From: Streptacidiphilus sp. P02-A3a
GTDB lineage: Bacteria > Actinomycetota > Actinomycetes > Streptomycetales > Streptomycetaceae
Reading direction: 5' to 3'
NCBI RefSeq assembly: GCF_014084105.1
Contig: NZ_CP048289.1
Location: 2,365,922 to 2,429,921, forward strand
Length of the DNA: 64,000 nucleotides
Part shown: positions 43,617 to 52,246 of the stretch, in pieces
How the letters are laid out: the number at the start of each line of letters is the position of its first letter
Position numbering within the stretch: the stretch's first letter is position 1
Position numbers and translations under genes: made by a program
Notes under the pieces: model-generated
Database searches by the model: none
What the model saw: the letters and a program-made list of their open reading frames with translations, nothing else
Told to the model about the DNA's origin: nothing

Positions 43617-44324
43617 ATGCCGTCCCTGCGTGGTACCACCGGCCGGACCGGGTCCGCCGCCGAGCCCGGACCCGACTCCGACCGCCGCCGCTCCTCGCGG
43701 CGGGGCCTGCCCTGGTACCTGAGCATCCCGATCACCTTCGCGGTGATCGTCGCCCTGTTCCTGGCCGCCGCGAAGTTCGACTGGCTGCCGGGCCTGCCCA
43801 ACCCCTTCGGCACCACCACCGTGGACCGCAGCCAACCGGCGGTGCTCCAGTCCATCCAGAACATGAGCGACTACGACGCGGCCACCGGCAACTTCCAGAT
43901 CGTGGTGAACCTTCAGCAGGAGGCCGACTACCTGCCGTCGGCGCTGCTCGGCAGCGACACCCTGTACGTCGCGGGCGGCACCGTGCAGTCCTTCGTGGAC
44001 CTGGGCAAGGCCGCGGTGACGGTCTCCGCCGACCGCCGTACGGCGACCATCGCGCTCCCGGCCGCCCAACTCGGCCAGACCGCGCTCAACCCCGCGCAGT
44101 CGTACGTCTTCGCGCAGAACCGGGGCCTGTTCAACCGGATCGGCGACTTCTTCTCCGGCAACCCGGGCGACCAGCAGAAGCTCACCATCCTGGCCGCGCA
44201 GAAGATCCAGACCGCGGCGGACTCCAGCGGCCTGACCGGGCGGGCGGAGACGAACACCCGGCAGATGCTCACCGGGCTGCTCCGCTCGCTCGGCTTCACC
44301 AGCGTCACCATCACCTTCAAGTGA
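43617..44324 (+). CDS. DUF4230 domain protein
   Basis: A 235-aa single-pass membrane protein: about 30 polar residues, a helix (PWYLSIPITFAVIVALFLAA), then a DUF4230 domain starting VDRSQPAVLQSIQNMSDYDA and ending SLGFTSVTITFK. The family is widespread and uncharacterised; it usually faces outside the cytoplasm. The ATG at 43617 is chosen because GGGAG lies six bases upstream. The 3' end is duplicated (see the repeat over the stop codon). Confidence 0.8.
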   Translation: MPSLRGTTGRTGSAAEPGPDSDRRRSSRRGLPWYLSIPITFAVIVALFLAAAKFDWLPGLPNPFGTTTVDRSQPAVLQSIQNMSDYDAATGNFQIVVNLQQEADYLPSALLGSDTLYVAGGTVQSFVDLGKAAVTVSADRRTATIALPAAQLGQTALNPAQSYVFAQNRGLFNRIGDFFSGNPGDQQKLTILAAQKIQTAADSSGLTGRAETNTRQMLTGLLRSLGFTSVTITFK

Positions 44325-44352
44325 GCATCACCTTCAAGTGCTTCAAGTGAGC
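44309..44352 (+). repeat. Tandem duplication over the DUF4230 stop codon
   Basis: CATCACCTTCAAGTG occurs at 44309-44323 and again at 44326-44340, followed by a third partial copy CTTCAAGTG. The stop codon TGA lies at the junction of the first two copies. It looks like recent slippage that could extend or alter the C-terminus. Confidence 0.8.
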
Positions 44353-44368
44353 CGACCCTGACGGGAGT

Positions 44369-44848
44369 TCAGCAGGCGCAGGAGATGCCGGAGCGGGGCG
44401 CGGTGAGGTCGTCGATCGGCCGCTGCCCGGCGCCGGTGGCGCTCTCGTAGCCGAAGCCCTCGCGGACCCAGTACTCGAAGCCGCCCAGCATCTCCTTGAC
44501 CTGGTAGCCGAGCCGGGCGAAGGCGAGGGCGGCCCGGGTGGCGCCGTTGCAGCCGGGGCCCCAGCAGTAGGCGACCACGGTGAGCGCGGGGTCGACCAGG
44601 ACCGGCGCGAGCTCGGCGACGCGCGCCGTGGGGATGTGCAGCGCGCCGGGGATGTGCCCCTGCGCCCAGGAGGCATCGCTGCGGGAGTCGACCACGACGA
44701 TGCCGGGGACGCCCGCCGCCAGGTCCGCGTGGACGTCGGAGACGTCGGCCTCGAACGCGAGCCGGGTGGCGAAGTGGGCGGCGGCCGTGGCGGGCCCGGC
44801 GGCCGGGACGCCGAGGACGGCGCTGGTGGGGGTGGTGCTGGAGGTCAT
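44369..44848 (-). CDS. Rhodanese-like sulfurtransferase
   Basis: A 159-aa single rhodanese domain. VVDSRSDASWAQGHIPGALHIP is the classic entry motif, and Cys 95 in AYCWGPGCNGATRA is the persulfide-carrying residue, with a second Cys at 100 in the active-site loop. It probably moves sulfane sulfur to a thiophilic acceptor. The ATG at 44848 is used; an upstream in-frame ATG would add 19 residues without family similarity. It converges with DUF4230 and diverges from ada-alkA. Confidence 0.88.
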   Translation of the reverse strand: MTSSTTPTSAVLGVPAAGPATAAAHFATRLAFEADVSDVHADLAAGVPGIVVVDSRSDASWAQGHIPGALHIPTARVAELAPVLVDPALTVVAYCWGPGCNGATRAALAFARLGYQVKEMLGGFEYWVREGFGYESATGAGQRPIDDLTAPRSGISCAC

Positions 44849-44990
44849 CGCGGGGTCCTGTCCGGTCGGCGCGGTGCGGGTGTGCTGGTCGCGGTGCGGA
44901 TGCACTGATCATCGGGCGGCGCGGCGGTCCGCCGCGAGTGGCGTGAACGCCGCTGGTCGTGAAGATCCCGCCACCCGGCCGTGGCCGCGA

Positions 44991-45050
44991 GCGGCGGTTG
45001 GCGGCGGTTGGTGGCGGTTAGCGGCGGTTCACAGCGGTTCATGGCGGTTC
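44991..45050. repeat. Six 10-bp tandem repeats upstream of ada-alkA
   Basis: Six head-to-tail 10-bp units of consensus GNGGCGGTTN (GCGGCGGTTG twice, GTGGCGGTTA, GCGGCGGTTC, ACAGCGGTTC, ATGGCGGTTC). The copies recur on the same face of the helix, 89 bp before the chosen ada-alkA start and 143 bp before the divergent rhodanese. A cooperative protein-binding array or a simple minisatellite are both possible. Confidence 0.8.
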
Positions 45051-45138
45051 ACGGCTGCCGACGGGGGCCCGGCCCGGCCCGACTGCCGTGTCCGATCGCC
45101 GCCAGTCGGAGCCTCGGCGATGCCGCACACTGGACAGC

Positions 45139-46626
45139 GTGATAGACGAAGACACCAGCTACCGAGCCGTGAGCAGCCGCGACGCACGCTTCGACGGCGT
45201 CTTCTTCACGGCGGTCCGGACCACCGGCATCTACTGCCGTCCCAGCTGCCCGGCGACCACCCCGAAGCGGCAGAACGTCCACTTCTACCCGACCGCCGCC
45301 GCCGCCCAGGGGGCCGGCTACCGGGCCTGCCGCCGCTGCCGTCCGGACGCCGTGCCCGGCTCCCCGGCCTGGAACGTCCGGGCCGACCTGGTCGGGCGGG
45401 CGATGCGGATGATCGGCGACGGGGTGGTGGACCGCGAGGGCGTCGCCGGACTCGCCGCCCGGCTCGGCTACAGCGAGCGCCACCTGACCCGCGAACTCGT
45501 CGCCGAACTCGGTGCCGGACCGCAGGCGCTGGCCCGCTCACAGCGCGCGCACACCGCGCGGCTGCTGCTGCAGACCACCGACCTCAGCGCGACCGACGCC
45601 GCGTTCGCGGCCGGGTTCGCCAGCGTCCGGCAGTTCAACGAGACCATGCAGGCCGTCTACGGGCTGACCCCGACCGAGCTGCGGCACCGGCCGGGACGCC
45701 GGGGGGCGCTCCCCGGGACCATCCCGCTGCGGCTCGCGCACCGCGAACCCCTGGACGCCGCGCACCTGTTCGACTTCCTGGCGCTGCGCGCGGTGCCCGG
45801 CGTCGAGGAGATCACCATCGGTCCGGGCGGCGCCCGGACGTACCGGCGCACGCTCGGGCTGCCCGGCGGTCCCGGCGTGGTCGAGGTCGACCAGCCGCGC
45901 CGCCCGCAGGGCTGGCTCGACTGCCGACTTCGGCTCACCGCGCTGCGCGACCTCACCACCGCCGTGCAGCGGCTGCGCGCGCTGTTCGACCTCGACGCCG
46001 ACCCGGACGCGGTGGACCGGGCGCTCGGCGCCGACCCCTGGCTCGCCCCGCTGGCCGCCGCCCGTCCCGGACTGCGCTCGCCCGGGCACGTCGACCCGCA
46101 GGAGCTCGCGGTCCGGGCGGTGCTCGGCCAGCAGATCTCGGTGGCCGCCGCGCGCACCCTCGCCGGACGCCTCGCCGAGCGCTACGGCGAGCCGCTGCCC
46201 GCCCCCAGTGGCGGCCTGACCAGGCTGTTCCCGAGCAGCGCGGCCCTCGCCGAGGCCGCCGACGCGGACCTGGCCATGCCCAGGGCCCGGCAGCGGGCGG
46301 TACGCGGCCTGTGCGCGGCGCTGGCCTCGGGCGCGGTCGACCTCAGTCCCGGCGTGGACCGCGAACAGGCCGCCGCCGACCTGCTGGCGCTGCCCGGCAT
46401 CGGTCCGTGGACCGTCTCCTACGTGCGGATGCGCGCGCTCGGCGACCCGGACGCGTACCTGCCGACCGACATCGGCGTCCGCCACGGGCTGCGCGCCGCG
46501 CTGGCCCCGGAGGACGTCGACGCCAACACCTGGCGCCCCTGGCGCTCCTACGCCGTACACCACCTCTGGGCCGCCCTCGGCGACGCCCGGGATTCCGCTG
46601 ACCACCTTGCCGCGAGGATCAACTGA
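45139..46626 (+). CDS. alkA: Ada-type regulator fused to AlkA DNA glycosylase
   Basis: A 495-aa fusion. Residues 1-75 are the Ada N-terminal zinc domain with Cys33, Cys37, Cys64 and Cys67; Cys33 (IYCRPSC) is the methylphosphotriester acceptor. About 80-180 is an AraC-type DNA-binding domain. From about 190 an AlkA N-domain and HhH-GPD glycosylase follow, with LPGIGPWTVSYV and catalytic Asp 444 in LPTDIGVR. It senses methylation damage and excises alkylated bases, likely activating its own operon. GTG 45139 fits the domain start; it may be leaderless, and an in-frame GTG at 45088 exists. The next gene, ogt, overlaps by one base. Confidence 0.93.
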   Translation: MIDEDTSYRAVSSRDARFDGVFFTAVRTTGIYCRPSCPATTPKRQNVHFYPTAAAAQGAGYRACRRCRPDAVPGSPAWNVRADLVGRAMRMIGDGVVDREGVAGLAARLGYSERHLTRELVAELGAGPQALARSQRAHTARLLLQTTDLSATDAAFAAGFASVRQFNETMQAVYGLTPTELRHRPGRRGALPGTIPLRLAHREPLDAAHLFDFLALRAVPGVEEITIGPGGARTYRRTLGLPGGPGVVEVDQPRRPQGWLDCRLRLTALRDLTTAVQRLRALFDLDADPDAVDRALGADPWLAPLAAARPGLRSPGHVDPQELAVRAVLGQQISVAAARTLAGRLAERYGEPLPAPSGGLTRLFPSSAALAEAADADLAMPRARQRAVRGLCAALASGAVDLSPGVDREQAAADLLALPGIGPWTVSYVRMRALGDPDAYLPTDIGVRHGLRAALAPEDVDANTWRPWRSYAVHHLWAALGDARDSADHLAARIN

Positions 46627-47147
46627 TGACCAGTCAACTCACCGAAGAGTCACTGCTGCACACCACCGTGGACTCCCCGCTCGGCCCGCTGCTGCTGGTC
46701 GCGGACCAGGACGGCGCGCTCACCGCGCTGCTCGCCCCCAACACCCGGGGCCAGCGCAGCGCCCCCGACCCCGACTGGCGGGCCGACCCGGCCCCCTTCG
46801 CCGCCGTCACCGAGCAGTTGACCGCCTACTTCGACGGCAGCCTCCAGGAGTTCGACCTGCCGCTGGCCCCGCGCGGCAGCGAGTTCCGCCGCCGGGTCTG
46901 GGACGCGCTCGACGACGTCCCCTACGGCGAGACCGTCACCTACGGGGAGCTCACGGCGGCGGCCGGGCAGCGCCCGTCGTCGGTACGCGCGGTGGCCGGG
47001 GCGGTCGGCGCGAACCCGCTGCTGATCATCCGCCCCTGCCACCGGGTCATCGGCGCGAACGGCTCGCTCACCGGCTTCGCCGCCGGGCTCGACGCGAAAC
47101 GGCTGCTGCTGCGGCTGGAGGCGGCTGACCAGACGCTGTTCGGCTGA
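46626..47147 (+). CDS. ogt: Methylated-DNA-protein cysteine methyltransferase
   Basis: Suicide repair protein of 173 aa that transfers methyl groups from O6-methylguanine to Cys 138 in the motif IIRPCHRVIG. The helix-turn-helix arginine finger region SSVRAVAGAVGANP precedes it. Its ATG overlaps the TGA of the Ada-AlkA gene (TGATG), so the two alkylation-repair proteins are made together. Confidence 0.95.
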   Translation: MTSQLTEESLLHTTVDSPLGPLLLVADQDGALTALLAPNTRGQRSAPDPDWRADPAPFAAVTEQLTAYFDGSLQEFDLPLAPRGSEFRRRVWDALDDVPYGETVTYGELTAAAGQRPSSVRAVAGAVGANPLLIIRPCHRVIGANGSLTGFAAGLDAKRLLLRLEAADQTLFG

Positions 47148-47209
47148 GGGCCCCGGCCCACGGGCCCGGCCGCCGACCGGTGCCTGAGCCCTGGTTCCCT
47201 GGTTCCCGG

Positions 47210-47719
47210 CTAGTCCCCGGCGGCTTCGCTGCCCAGGGCCAGGGCCAGTTGCTCCAGGCCGCCGAGGGCGCTGATGATCGCCGCGCTGTCCTGCGGCGAG
47301 ATCGCCGCCAGCGCGGTGGCCATCCGCCGCTCGTGCGCCCGCTGCCAGTCCGCGAGCTGCCGGTGCCCGGCCTCGGTCAGCGCGATCCGCGCGGTCCTGC
47401 GGTCGCCCGGGTCGGCCTGCCGGTCCACGAAACCGGCGTCCAGCAGCTTGCCGATGAGTCCGCTCACGGTGTTCGGCGCCAGCCGCTGCCGGGCGGCCAG
47501 TTCGCCGACCCGCAGCGGCTCGATGGCGAGCGTCTGGAGCAGCTCGACCTGCGCCATGGGCAGGGACTCCCAGGGGTACTCGGTGCGGATGCTGCTGCGC
47601 AGTGCGCGGCGCAGGCGGGTCACCACGTCGGTGAGACGTTGTACCTGCGCCGGGTCGACGGCGGGGCCGGCAGCGGCCTCCGGGACGGGCTCGCGGGGTG
47701 TGGTGGCTGACTCAGGCAT
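47210..47719 (-). CDS. MarR-family transcriptional regulator
   Basis: A 169-aa winged-helix regulator. ELAARQRLAPNTVSGLIGKLLDAGFVDRQADPGDRRTARIALTEAG covers the recognition helix and wing of the MarR fold (positions about 70-115). Dimerisation helices flank it. Ligand and targets are unknown. It lies downstream of, and on the same strand as, the LuxR-type regulator and converges with ogt. Confidence 0.88.
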   Translation of the reverse strand: MPESATTPREPVPEAAAGPAVDPAQVQRLTDVVTRLRRALRSSIRTEYPWESLPMAQVELLQTLAIEPLRVGELAARQRLAPNTVSGLIGKLLDAGFVDRQADPGDRRTARIALTEAGHRQLADWQRAHERRMATALAAISPQDSAAIISALGGLEQLALALGSEAAGD

Positions 47720-47779
47720 GCGGCAAAGCTTAGAGGCTCCGCCGATCGGGGGCTGGCGCCGAGATCCCCGGCCTCTCAT

Positions 47780-47828
47780 CCGGGCCCGGCCCGGGTCCTC
47801 ACCCGGGTCCTCACCCGGGCCCGGCCCG
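47780..47828. repeat. Repeats downstream of the LuxR-type gene
   Basis: Two 12-bp units CCGGGTCCTCAC in tandem (47791-47814), flanked by direct copies of CCGGGCCCGGCCCG at 47780 and 47815. It starts immediately after the LuxR-type stop codon and can fold into alternative GC stems; possibly a terminator region. Confidence 0.7.
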
Positions 47829-47832
47829 ATCG

Positions 47833-48822
47833 TCAGTGCCGGACCACCCAGCCGCGCTCGTAGGCGTGCCAGCCGAGCTGCATCCGGGTGGTCAGCCCGG
47901 CGAGGTCCATCAGCCGCTTGACCCGGCGCTGCACCGTGCGCAGGCCCAGGTCGAGCTGCTTGGCGACGCTCACGTCGGTCATGCCGACCAGCAGCAGCGA
48001 CAGCACCTGGAGGTCCACGGCGTCCGGCTGCTGCGCCTCGTCGGTCCGCAACTCGCCGGAGTCGGTCAGCCGGATCGGCAGGCCCTGCGCCCAGACCGAC
48101 TCGAACAGGCCCACCATGGCCTCCAGCACCCCGCCCGCCCGGATCACCATCGCGGCAGGCTCCCCGGGGGCATCGAGCGGCGCCAGCGGCAGCATCGCGA
48201 CCGAGCGGTCGGCCAGCATCAGCTTCGTCGGCACCTTGTCCACGATCCGGACCTGCTCGCCCCGGCCCAGCGCCTCCGACAGGATCAGGCTCCCGCCCGG
48301 CGCCTCCAGCGCGGACCGCTCCAGCACCACCCGGTAGCTCACCCCGCGCGCCACCGCCACCGGCTCGGCTTCGTTGTCCAGCCCGTGGACGGCCACCGGT
48401 ACCTGCGTGACCAGCGCCAGCATCTCCTTCTCCGCGCCGAGTTGGAGCTGGTCGAAGCGGTGCCGGACGGCGTCCACCCCGGTCACCACCTCCACCAGGT
48501 CGCGCAGCGCCGCGCCGGTCGCGTTGCGCCGGTACTCCTGGGTGAGCGACTCCACCGCCAGCTCGGCCTGCTTCAGCTCGTGCCGCCGCTCGGAGAGCAG
48601 CGCGCCCAGGGCGATCGCGGGCGGCGCGGCCCGGTAGCGTCCGGGCAGTTCGGGCGAGGGCGCGGCCAGTCCCCGCCGCTCCAGCTCGGCCACGGTCGCC
48701 GCGACCGGCCCGACGTCGAGCCCCAGCCGCTCGGCGAGCTGGGCGACGGACGCCGCACCCTGACCGACCAGCACGCGGTAGACCGACCCGACCTCGTCGT
48801 CCAATCCGAAGAAGCCGAGCAC
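47833..48822 (-). CDS. TrmB-like / LuxR C-terminal transcriptional regulator
   Basis: A 329-aa regulator. The N-terminus (about 1-70) is a TrmB-like winged helix (YRVLVGQGAASVAQLAERLG) and the middle part a ligand-type domain resembling TrmB/PLD-like folds. The last 65 residues are a LuxR/GerE helix-turn-helix (VLSLLLVGMTDVSVAKQLDLGLRTVQRRVKRL). This two-ended architecture is common in streptomycetes and often controls secondary or developmental genes. Its target is unknown. It is divergent from the PP2C-like gene. Confidence 0.85.
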   Translation of the reverse strand: MLGFFGLDDEVGSVYRVLVGQGAASVAQLAERLGLDVGPVAATVAELERRGLAAPSPELPGRYRAAPPAIALGALLSERRHELKQAELAVESLTQEYRRNATGAALRDLVEVVTGVDAVRHRFDQLQLGAEKEMLALVTQVPVAVHGLDNEAEPVAVARGVSYRVVLERSALEAPGGSLILSEALGRGEQVRIVDKVPTKLMLADRSVAMLPLAPLDAPGEPAAMVIRAGGVLEAMVGLFESVWAQGLPIRLTDSGELRTDEAQQPDAVDLQVLSLLLVGMTDVSVAKQLDLGLRTVQRRVKRLMDLAGLTTRMQLGWHAYERGWVVRH

Positions 48823-49077
48823 GTGATCTCCTACTGGTACTGGGACGTCCCTCCGACCGCTGCTCGGGGGTGGCCGAATCCTGCCATGGCGTGAAACTAC
48901 CGAACGACATCATGCCTGGTCGGACGGCCAAGGGGTAGTCATCGGGGACGGGTGGCGGCGGGGATCCCCCCTGCGCGCCGCCGGATTCGCCGGTTCGGCC
49001 CGGAGATCGGGCGGGGCCGATGGAGAATGAGCGCGTCCGTGAGTAGGCAGCGGACTCGATCACTGAGGGGGAGAGCG

Positions 49078-50976
49078 ATGGGCAGCCAGGGCGGTGCGGG
49101 CGACTCGTGGTGGGACGAGGTCTACGCCGGTCCCGGGGACGACCTCCCGGACACACCACGCGCGGACTCCCGCCGGGGGACGGTCGACGACTGGTTCGAC
49201 GCGGCGAGCGGCCTACTGGACGACAACGCCCCAGCAGGCGCCCCACCCCCGGCGCCACCTGCGCCCCCCGCGCCCCCGGTTCCGCCGATGCCTCCGGTAC
49301 CTCCGGCGCCTCCGGCCGGTTATTCGGCCGATTCGGCCGGGGTTGAGCCGTTGCCGGACCCCTGGGCTGCGACGCCGACGGTGGTGGCCGACGCCGCGCC
49401 TCCGGCGGGGGGTTCCGCTGCTCCGAGTCCCGCCGGGGTTGAGCCGCTGCCGGATCCCTGGGCTGCGACGCCGACCTTCCCTCGCCAGGCCACGACCCGC
49501 CGCCCGGCGAGCCGCAACCTTCCCCCGTACACCCGTGAGGCGCCCCCGGCTGCGGGTGGCGTCCGACCGCCCGCGAGTGAGGCGCCGTCGTCCGGCGGTG
49601 AGGCGTCTCCGCCGGATGCCGAGGCGGCTGCGTCCGGGCGGCCGCTCAGTGACAGCGCGCCGCCGGTGGCCGACGACAGTTCGCCGACGCGGGTGCTGCG
49701 GACGCTCGGTGGTGATGCGCGTCCGCCGGAGGACGAGGCGCCCTCGTCGGGGGAGCCGCCGCTGGTGGGGGACGACAGTTCGCCGACGCGGGTGCTGCGG
49801 ACGTCGGGTGGTGATGCGCGTCCGCCGGAGCAGGACGAGGATCCGTTGCCGCCGTTGCCGGTGCGTCCGCCGCGCATCCCGTCGTTGCGGCCCGATCCAC
49901 GGCTGGGGCCGCCGCCGGTGGTGCCTTCGGCGACGTCCAGTGCAGCGGAGCTGGAGCCGCAGCTGGAACCGGAGTTGGAGCCGCCGTCGGCTCCGCCTGC
50001 CCCGGTCGAGCCGCCGGAGCCCGAGCGGCCCGGTGAGCCGGGCGACGCCGACGCCACCACGGCCGAGCCCGACCCGGCCCGGCCCGAGAGGCCTGCCGTG
50101 TCCGGGCCTCCTGCGGAGGCCACGGTGGCGCTGCCGCACGTCGGTGAGCGTCCGCCGACCTACGACCCCGAGCCCACCGCGCTGCCGTCCGCCGATCCCG
50201 ACCTCCTCGGCACGCTGGTGCCGGACACCGTGATCGACGGTGCGCGCTACGGCACGATGACCTTGCGGGCGGCCTCGGTGCGTGGCGACTCCGCGCGCTA
50301 CCGGGGGGACAACCGGGGCGATCGGCTGCTCACCGCACGGTTCGGCGAGGGCGCGGACGCGCTGTTGGCGGTGGTCATCGCCACCTCCTCCGCTGACGAA
50401 CCGTCAGTCGCCGACGACGCCTGCCGTCAGTTGGCCGCAGCGATCGGCCGCAGCCGGGCCCAACTCCTCGGCGACCTGCGGACCGGAGCGCAGGAGAACC
50501 TCCGCTACGGCCTGCAACGGCTGACCGCGCGGGCGACCGTGCGGCTGCGCGGCGCCGACTCCGAGGCGGGCAACTCCGGTGCGCTGCACGCGTTGATCGC
50601 CCCGCTCGACCCGACCACCCGGCTGCGCGCCGGGTTCGGTGTCGGCCCCGGCGCGCTGCTGCTGCTCGGGGACGAGGCCTGGTACGACGCGTACGCCGGG
50701 CGCCGCCTGGTGCAGCAACAGCCGAGCGCCGAGCCGGAGTCGGACCCCGGGCGGTTCCGGTTCCGGGTGGTCGTGCCGGAGCCGGGGGACGTGCTGCTGC
50801 TGTGCAGCGACGGGTTGGCCCAACCGCTGTGCGAGGAACCGGCGGTGTCCGACTTCCTCGCCGACCACTGGGCGCATCCGCACCCGCCGGGCATGGTCGA
50901 CTACCTGCGCCACGTCCAGGTCCGCGCGAAGGGATACGCGGCGGACCGGACGGCGGTTGCCCTCTGGGAGGACTGA
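49078..50976 (+). CDS. PP2C-like protein with long proline-rich repeat region
   Basis: A 632-aa protein. Residues about 1-390 are Pro/Ala/Glu-rich and disordered, with internal repeats: GVEPLPDPWAATPT occurs twice and DDSSPTRVLRT with GGDARPPE occurs twice. About 390-632 is a PP2C phosphatase fold (SVRGDSARYRGDNRGDRLL ... LLLCSDGLAQPLCE ... DRTAVALWED). The usual metal-binding Asp-Gly after the second strand is replaced (VVIATSSADE), so catalysis may be lost. The ATG at 49078 has a GGGGGAGAG ribosome site. It converges with the DUF4328 gene 7 bp away. Confidence 0.8.
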   Translation: MGSQGGAGDSWWDEVYAGPGDDLPDTPRADSRRGTVDDWFDAASGLLDDNAPAGAPPPAPPAPPAPPVPPMPPVPPAPPAGYSADSAGVEPLPDPWAATPTVVADAAPPAGGSAAPSPAGVEPLPDPWAATPTFPRQATTRRPASRNLPPYTREAPPAAGGVRPPASEAPSSGGEASPPDAEAAASGRPLSDSAPPVADDSSPTRVLRTLGGDARPPEDEAPSSGEPPLVGDDSSPTRVLRTSGGDARPPEQDEDPLPPLPVRPPRIPSLRPDPRLGPPPVVPSATSSAAELEPQLEPELEPPSAPPAPVEPPEPERPGEPGDADATTAEPDPARPERPAVSGPPAEATVALPHVGERPPTYDPEPTALPSADPDLLGTLVPDTVIDGARYGTMTLRAASVRGDSARYRGDNRGDRLLTARFGEGADALLAVVIATSSADEPSVADDACRQLAAAIGRSRAQLLGDLRTGAQENLRYGLQRLTARATVRLRGADSEAGNSGALHALIAPLDPTTRLRAGFGVGPGALLLLGDEAWYDAYAGRRLVQQQPSAEPESDPGRFRFRVVVPEPGDVLLLCSDGLAQPLCEEPAVSDFLADHWAHPHPPGMVDYLRHVQVRAKGYAADRTAVALWED

Positions 50977-50983
50977 CGACCCG

Positions 50984-52114
50984 TCAGGAGCCCTGTTCGG
51001 CGCCCTTGGCGAGATCCACGGCGGGTGCCTCGGCCGGAGCGGGCGCGGCCGCCGGAGCCGGAGCTGGCTCCGGTGCGGGCGCCTCCACCGGCACGGGCCC
51101 GGGCACCGCGTCCACGGGCAGCGCGTCCACGGGCGTGCTGGCTGCGGGCGCGGTCGGCACGGGGGCGGTGGCCACCGGTGCCGGGCTCGGTGCCGGGGCC
51201 TGCTGCGGGAACTGCTGGTAGGGCTGGACCGGCTGGTAGGGCTGGGCCGCCTGGTACGGGTACCCGGCGGGGTACGGGTACCCCGCCGCCTGCGCGGGCG
51301 CGTACGGCAGGTACTGCTGCTGGGCCACGGCGGCGTACGGGTGCCCCTCGCCCGGGCCCTGGAGGATCCGCACCTGCTGGAACGTGGTGACCTTGCGCAC
51401 GACGAAGAGCGCGAGCAGCGCGGCGGCCACCCGCAGCACGCTCGCCACCAGGCTGATGATCGAGACGGCCTCAAGCGTCGAGGTCGCCAGGTTCGCGGTC
51501 CCGCCCGCGTTCACCGATGCCGCGCCGTCGACGATGCCTGAGACGAGCGACACCACCCACATCCCGCACCAGCAGAGCCACCAGCCGTTCAGCAGTGCCG
51601 AACGGGTGCTGGTGCGGCGCGGGTCCGCGCCCAGCGGCCGGCTGGCCTCCCAGGTGTCGCCGAGGACGTACCGGGGGATCCAGAACCAGCCGATCGGGAC
51701 GAACCAGCCACCGATCGCCCAGCCGCGCGCGTAGGTGCGGCTGCGGGGGAGTATCACGTCGGCGTTGGAGCGGGCTGTGTGGCACCAGATGATGAACAGG
51801 ACGATGGTGGCCACCCCGGTCGGCACGGTCAGCAGCGCCGAGAACCCGCCGATCACGCTCGCCGGTGTGCTGACGTCCCCGTTCTGCTCCAGGGAGGCGA
51901 ACTGTATGCCGTCGGAGACGAGTGCGCCGACGCCGGTGAACGCCTGGACACCGAGCAGGACCTGCGTCGCGATGGCGAGGCCGGTGGGGGCCTTCGGCGG
52001 CTGGCCCATTATCATCATCGGCCCGGCGGCGGTGGGCGGTACGCCCACGAAGCCGCAGGTGGGGCAGCGTCCGTAAGGGTCGAGATAGGAAGTCGAGCAG
52101 GACGGACACAGCAC
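50984..52114 (-). CDS. DUF4328 membrane protein with N-terminal zinc ribbon
   Basis: A 376-aa protein. It begins with a two-CxxC zinc ribbon (CPSC and CPTC within the first 25 residues), then a DUF4328 domain with about five helices (LAIATQVLLGVQAFTGVGAL, and the motif YARGWAIGGWFVPIGWFWIPRYVLGDTWEAS). The C-terminal 110 residues are Pro/Ala/Gln/Tyr-rich (PYQPVQPYQ). DUF4328 is uncharacterised. The GTG at 52114 is favoured by GGAG upstream; an in-frame GTG at 52195 would add 27 residues. Confidence 0.82.
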   Translation of the reverse strand: MLCPSCSTSYLDPYGRCPTCGFVGVPPTAAGPMMIMGQPPKAPTGLAIATQVLLGVQAFTGVGALVSDGIQFASLEQNGDVSTPASVIGGFSALLTVPTGVATIVLFIIWCHTARSNADVILPRSRTYARGWAIGGWFVPIGWFWIPRYVLGDTWEASRPLGADPRRTSTRSALLNGWWLCWCGMWVVSLVSGIVDGAASVNAGGTANLATSTLEAVSIISLVASVLRVAAALLALFVVRKVTTFQQVRILQGPGEGHPYAAVAQQQYLPYAPAQAAGYPYPAGYPYQAAQPYQPVQPYQQFPQQAPAPSPAPVATAPVPTAPAASTPVDALPVDAVPGPVPVEAPAPEPAPAPAAAPAPAEAPAVDLAKGAEQGS

Positions 52115-52246
52115 CGGATGCTCCAGCAGATCAGCCCGCTCCTCTTTGCGGCGGGAGGCCGCTGATGCTATGCGACCGCTCGGACATTCGTCCACGTATT
52201 CCCGGTGGCCCCGCGACCACCGCCGGGCGGCCTGTCCGTCCGGTGG

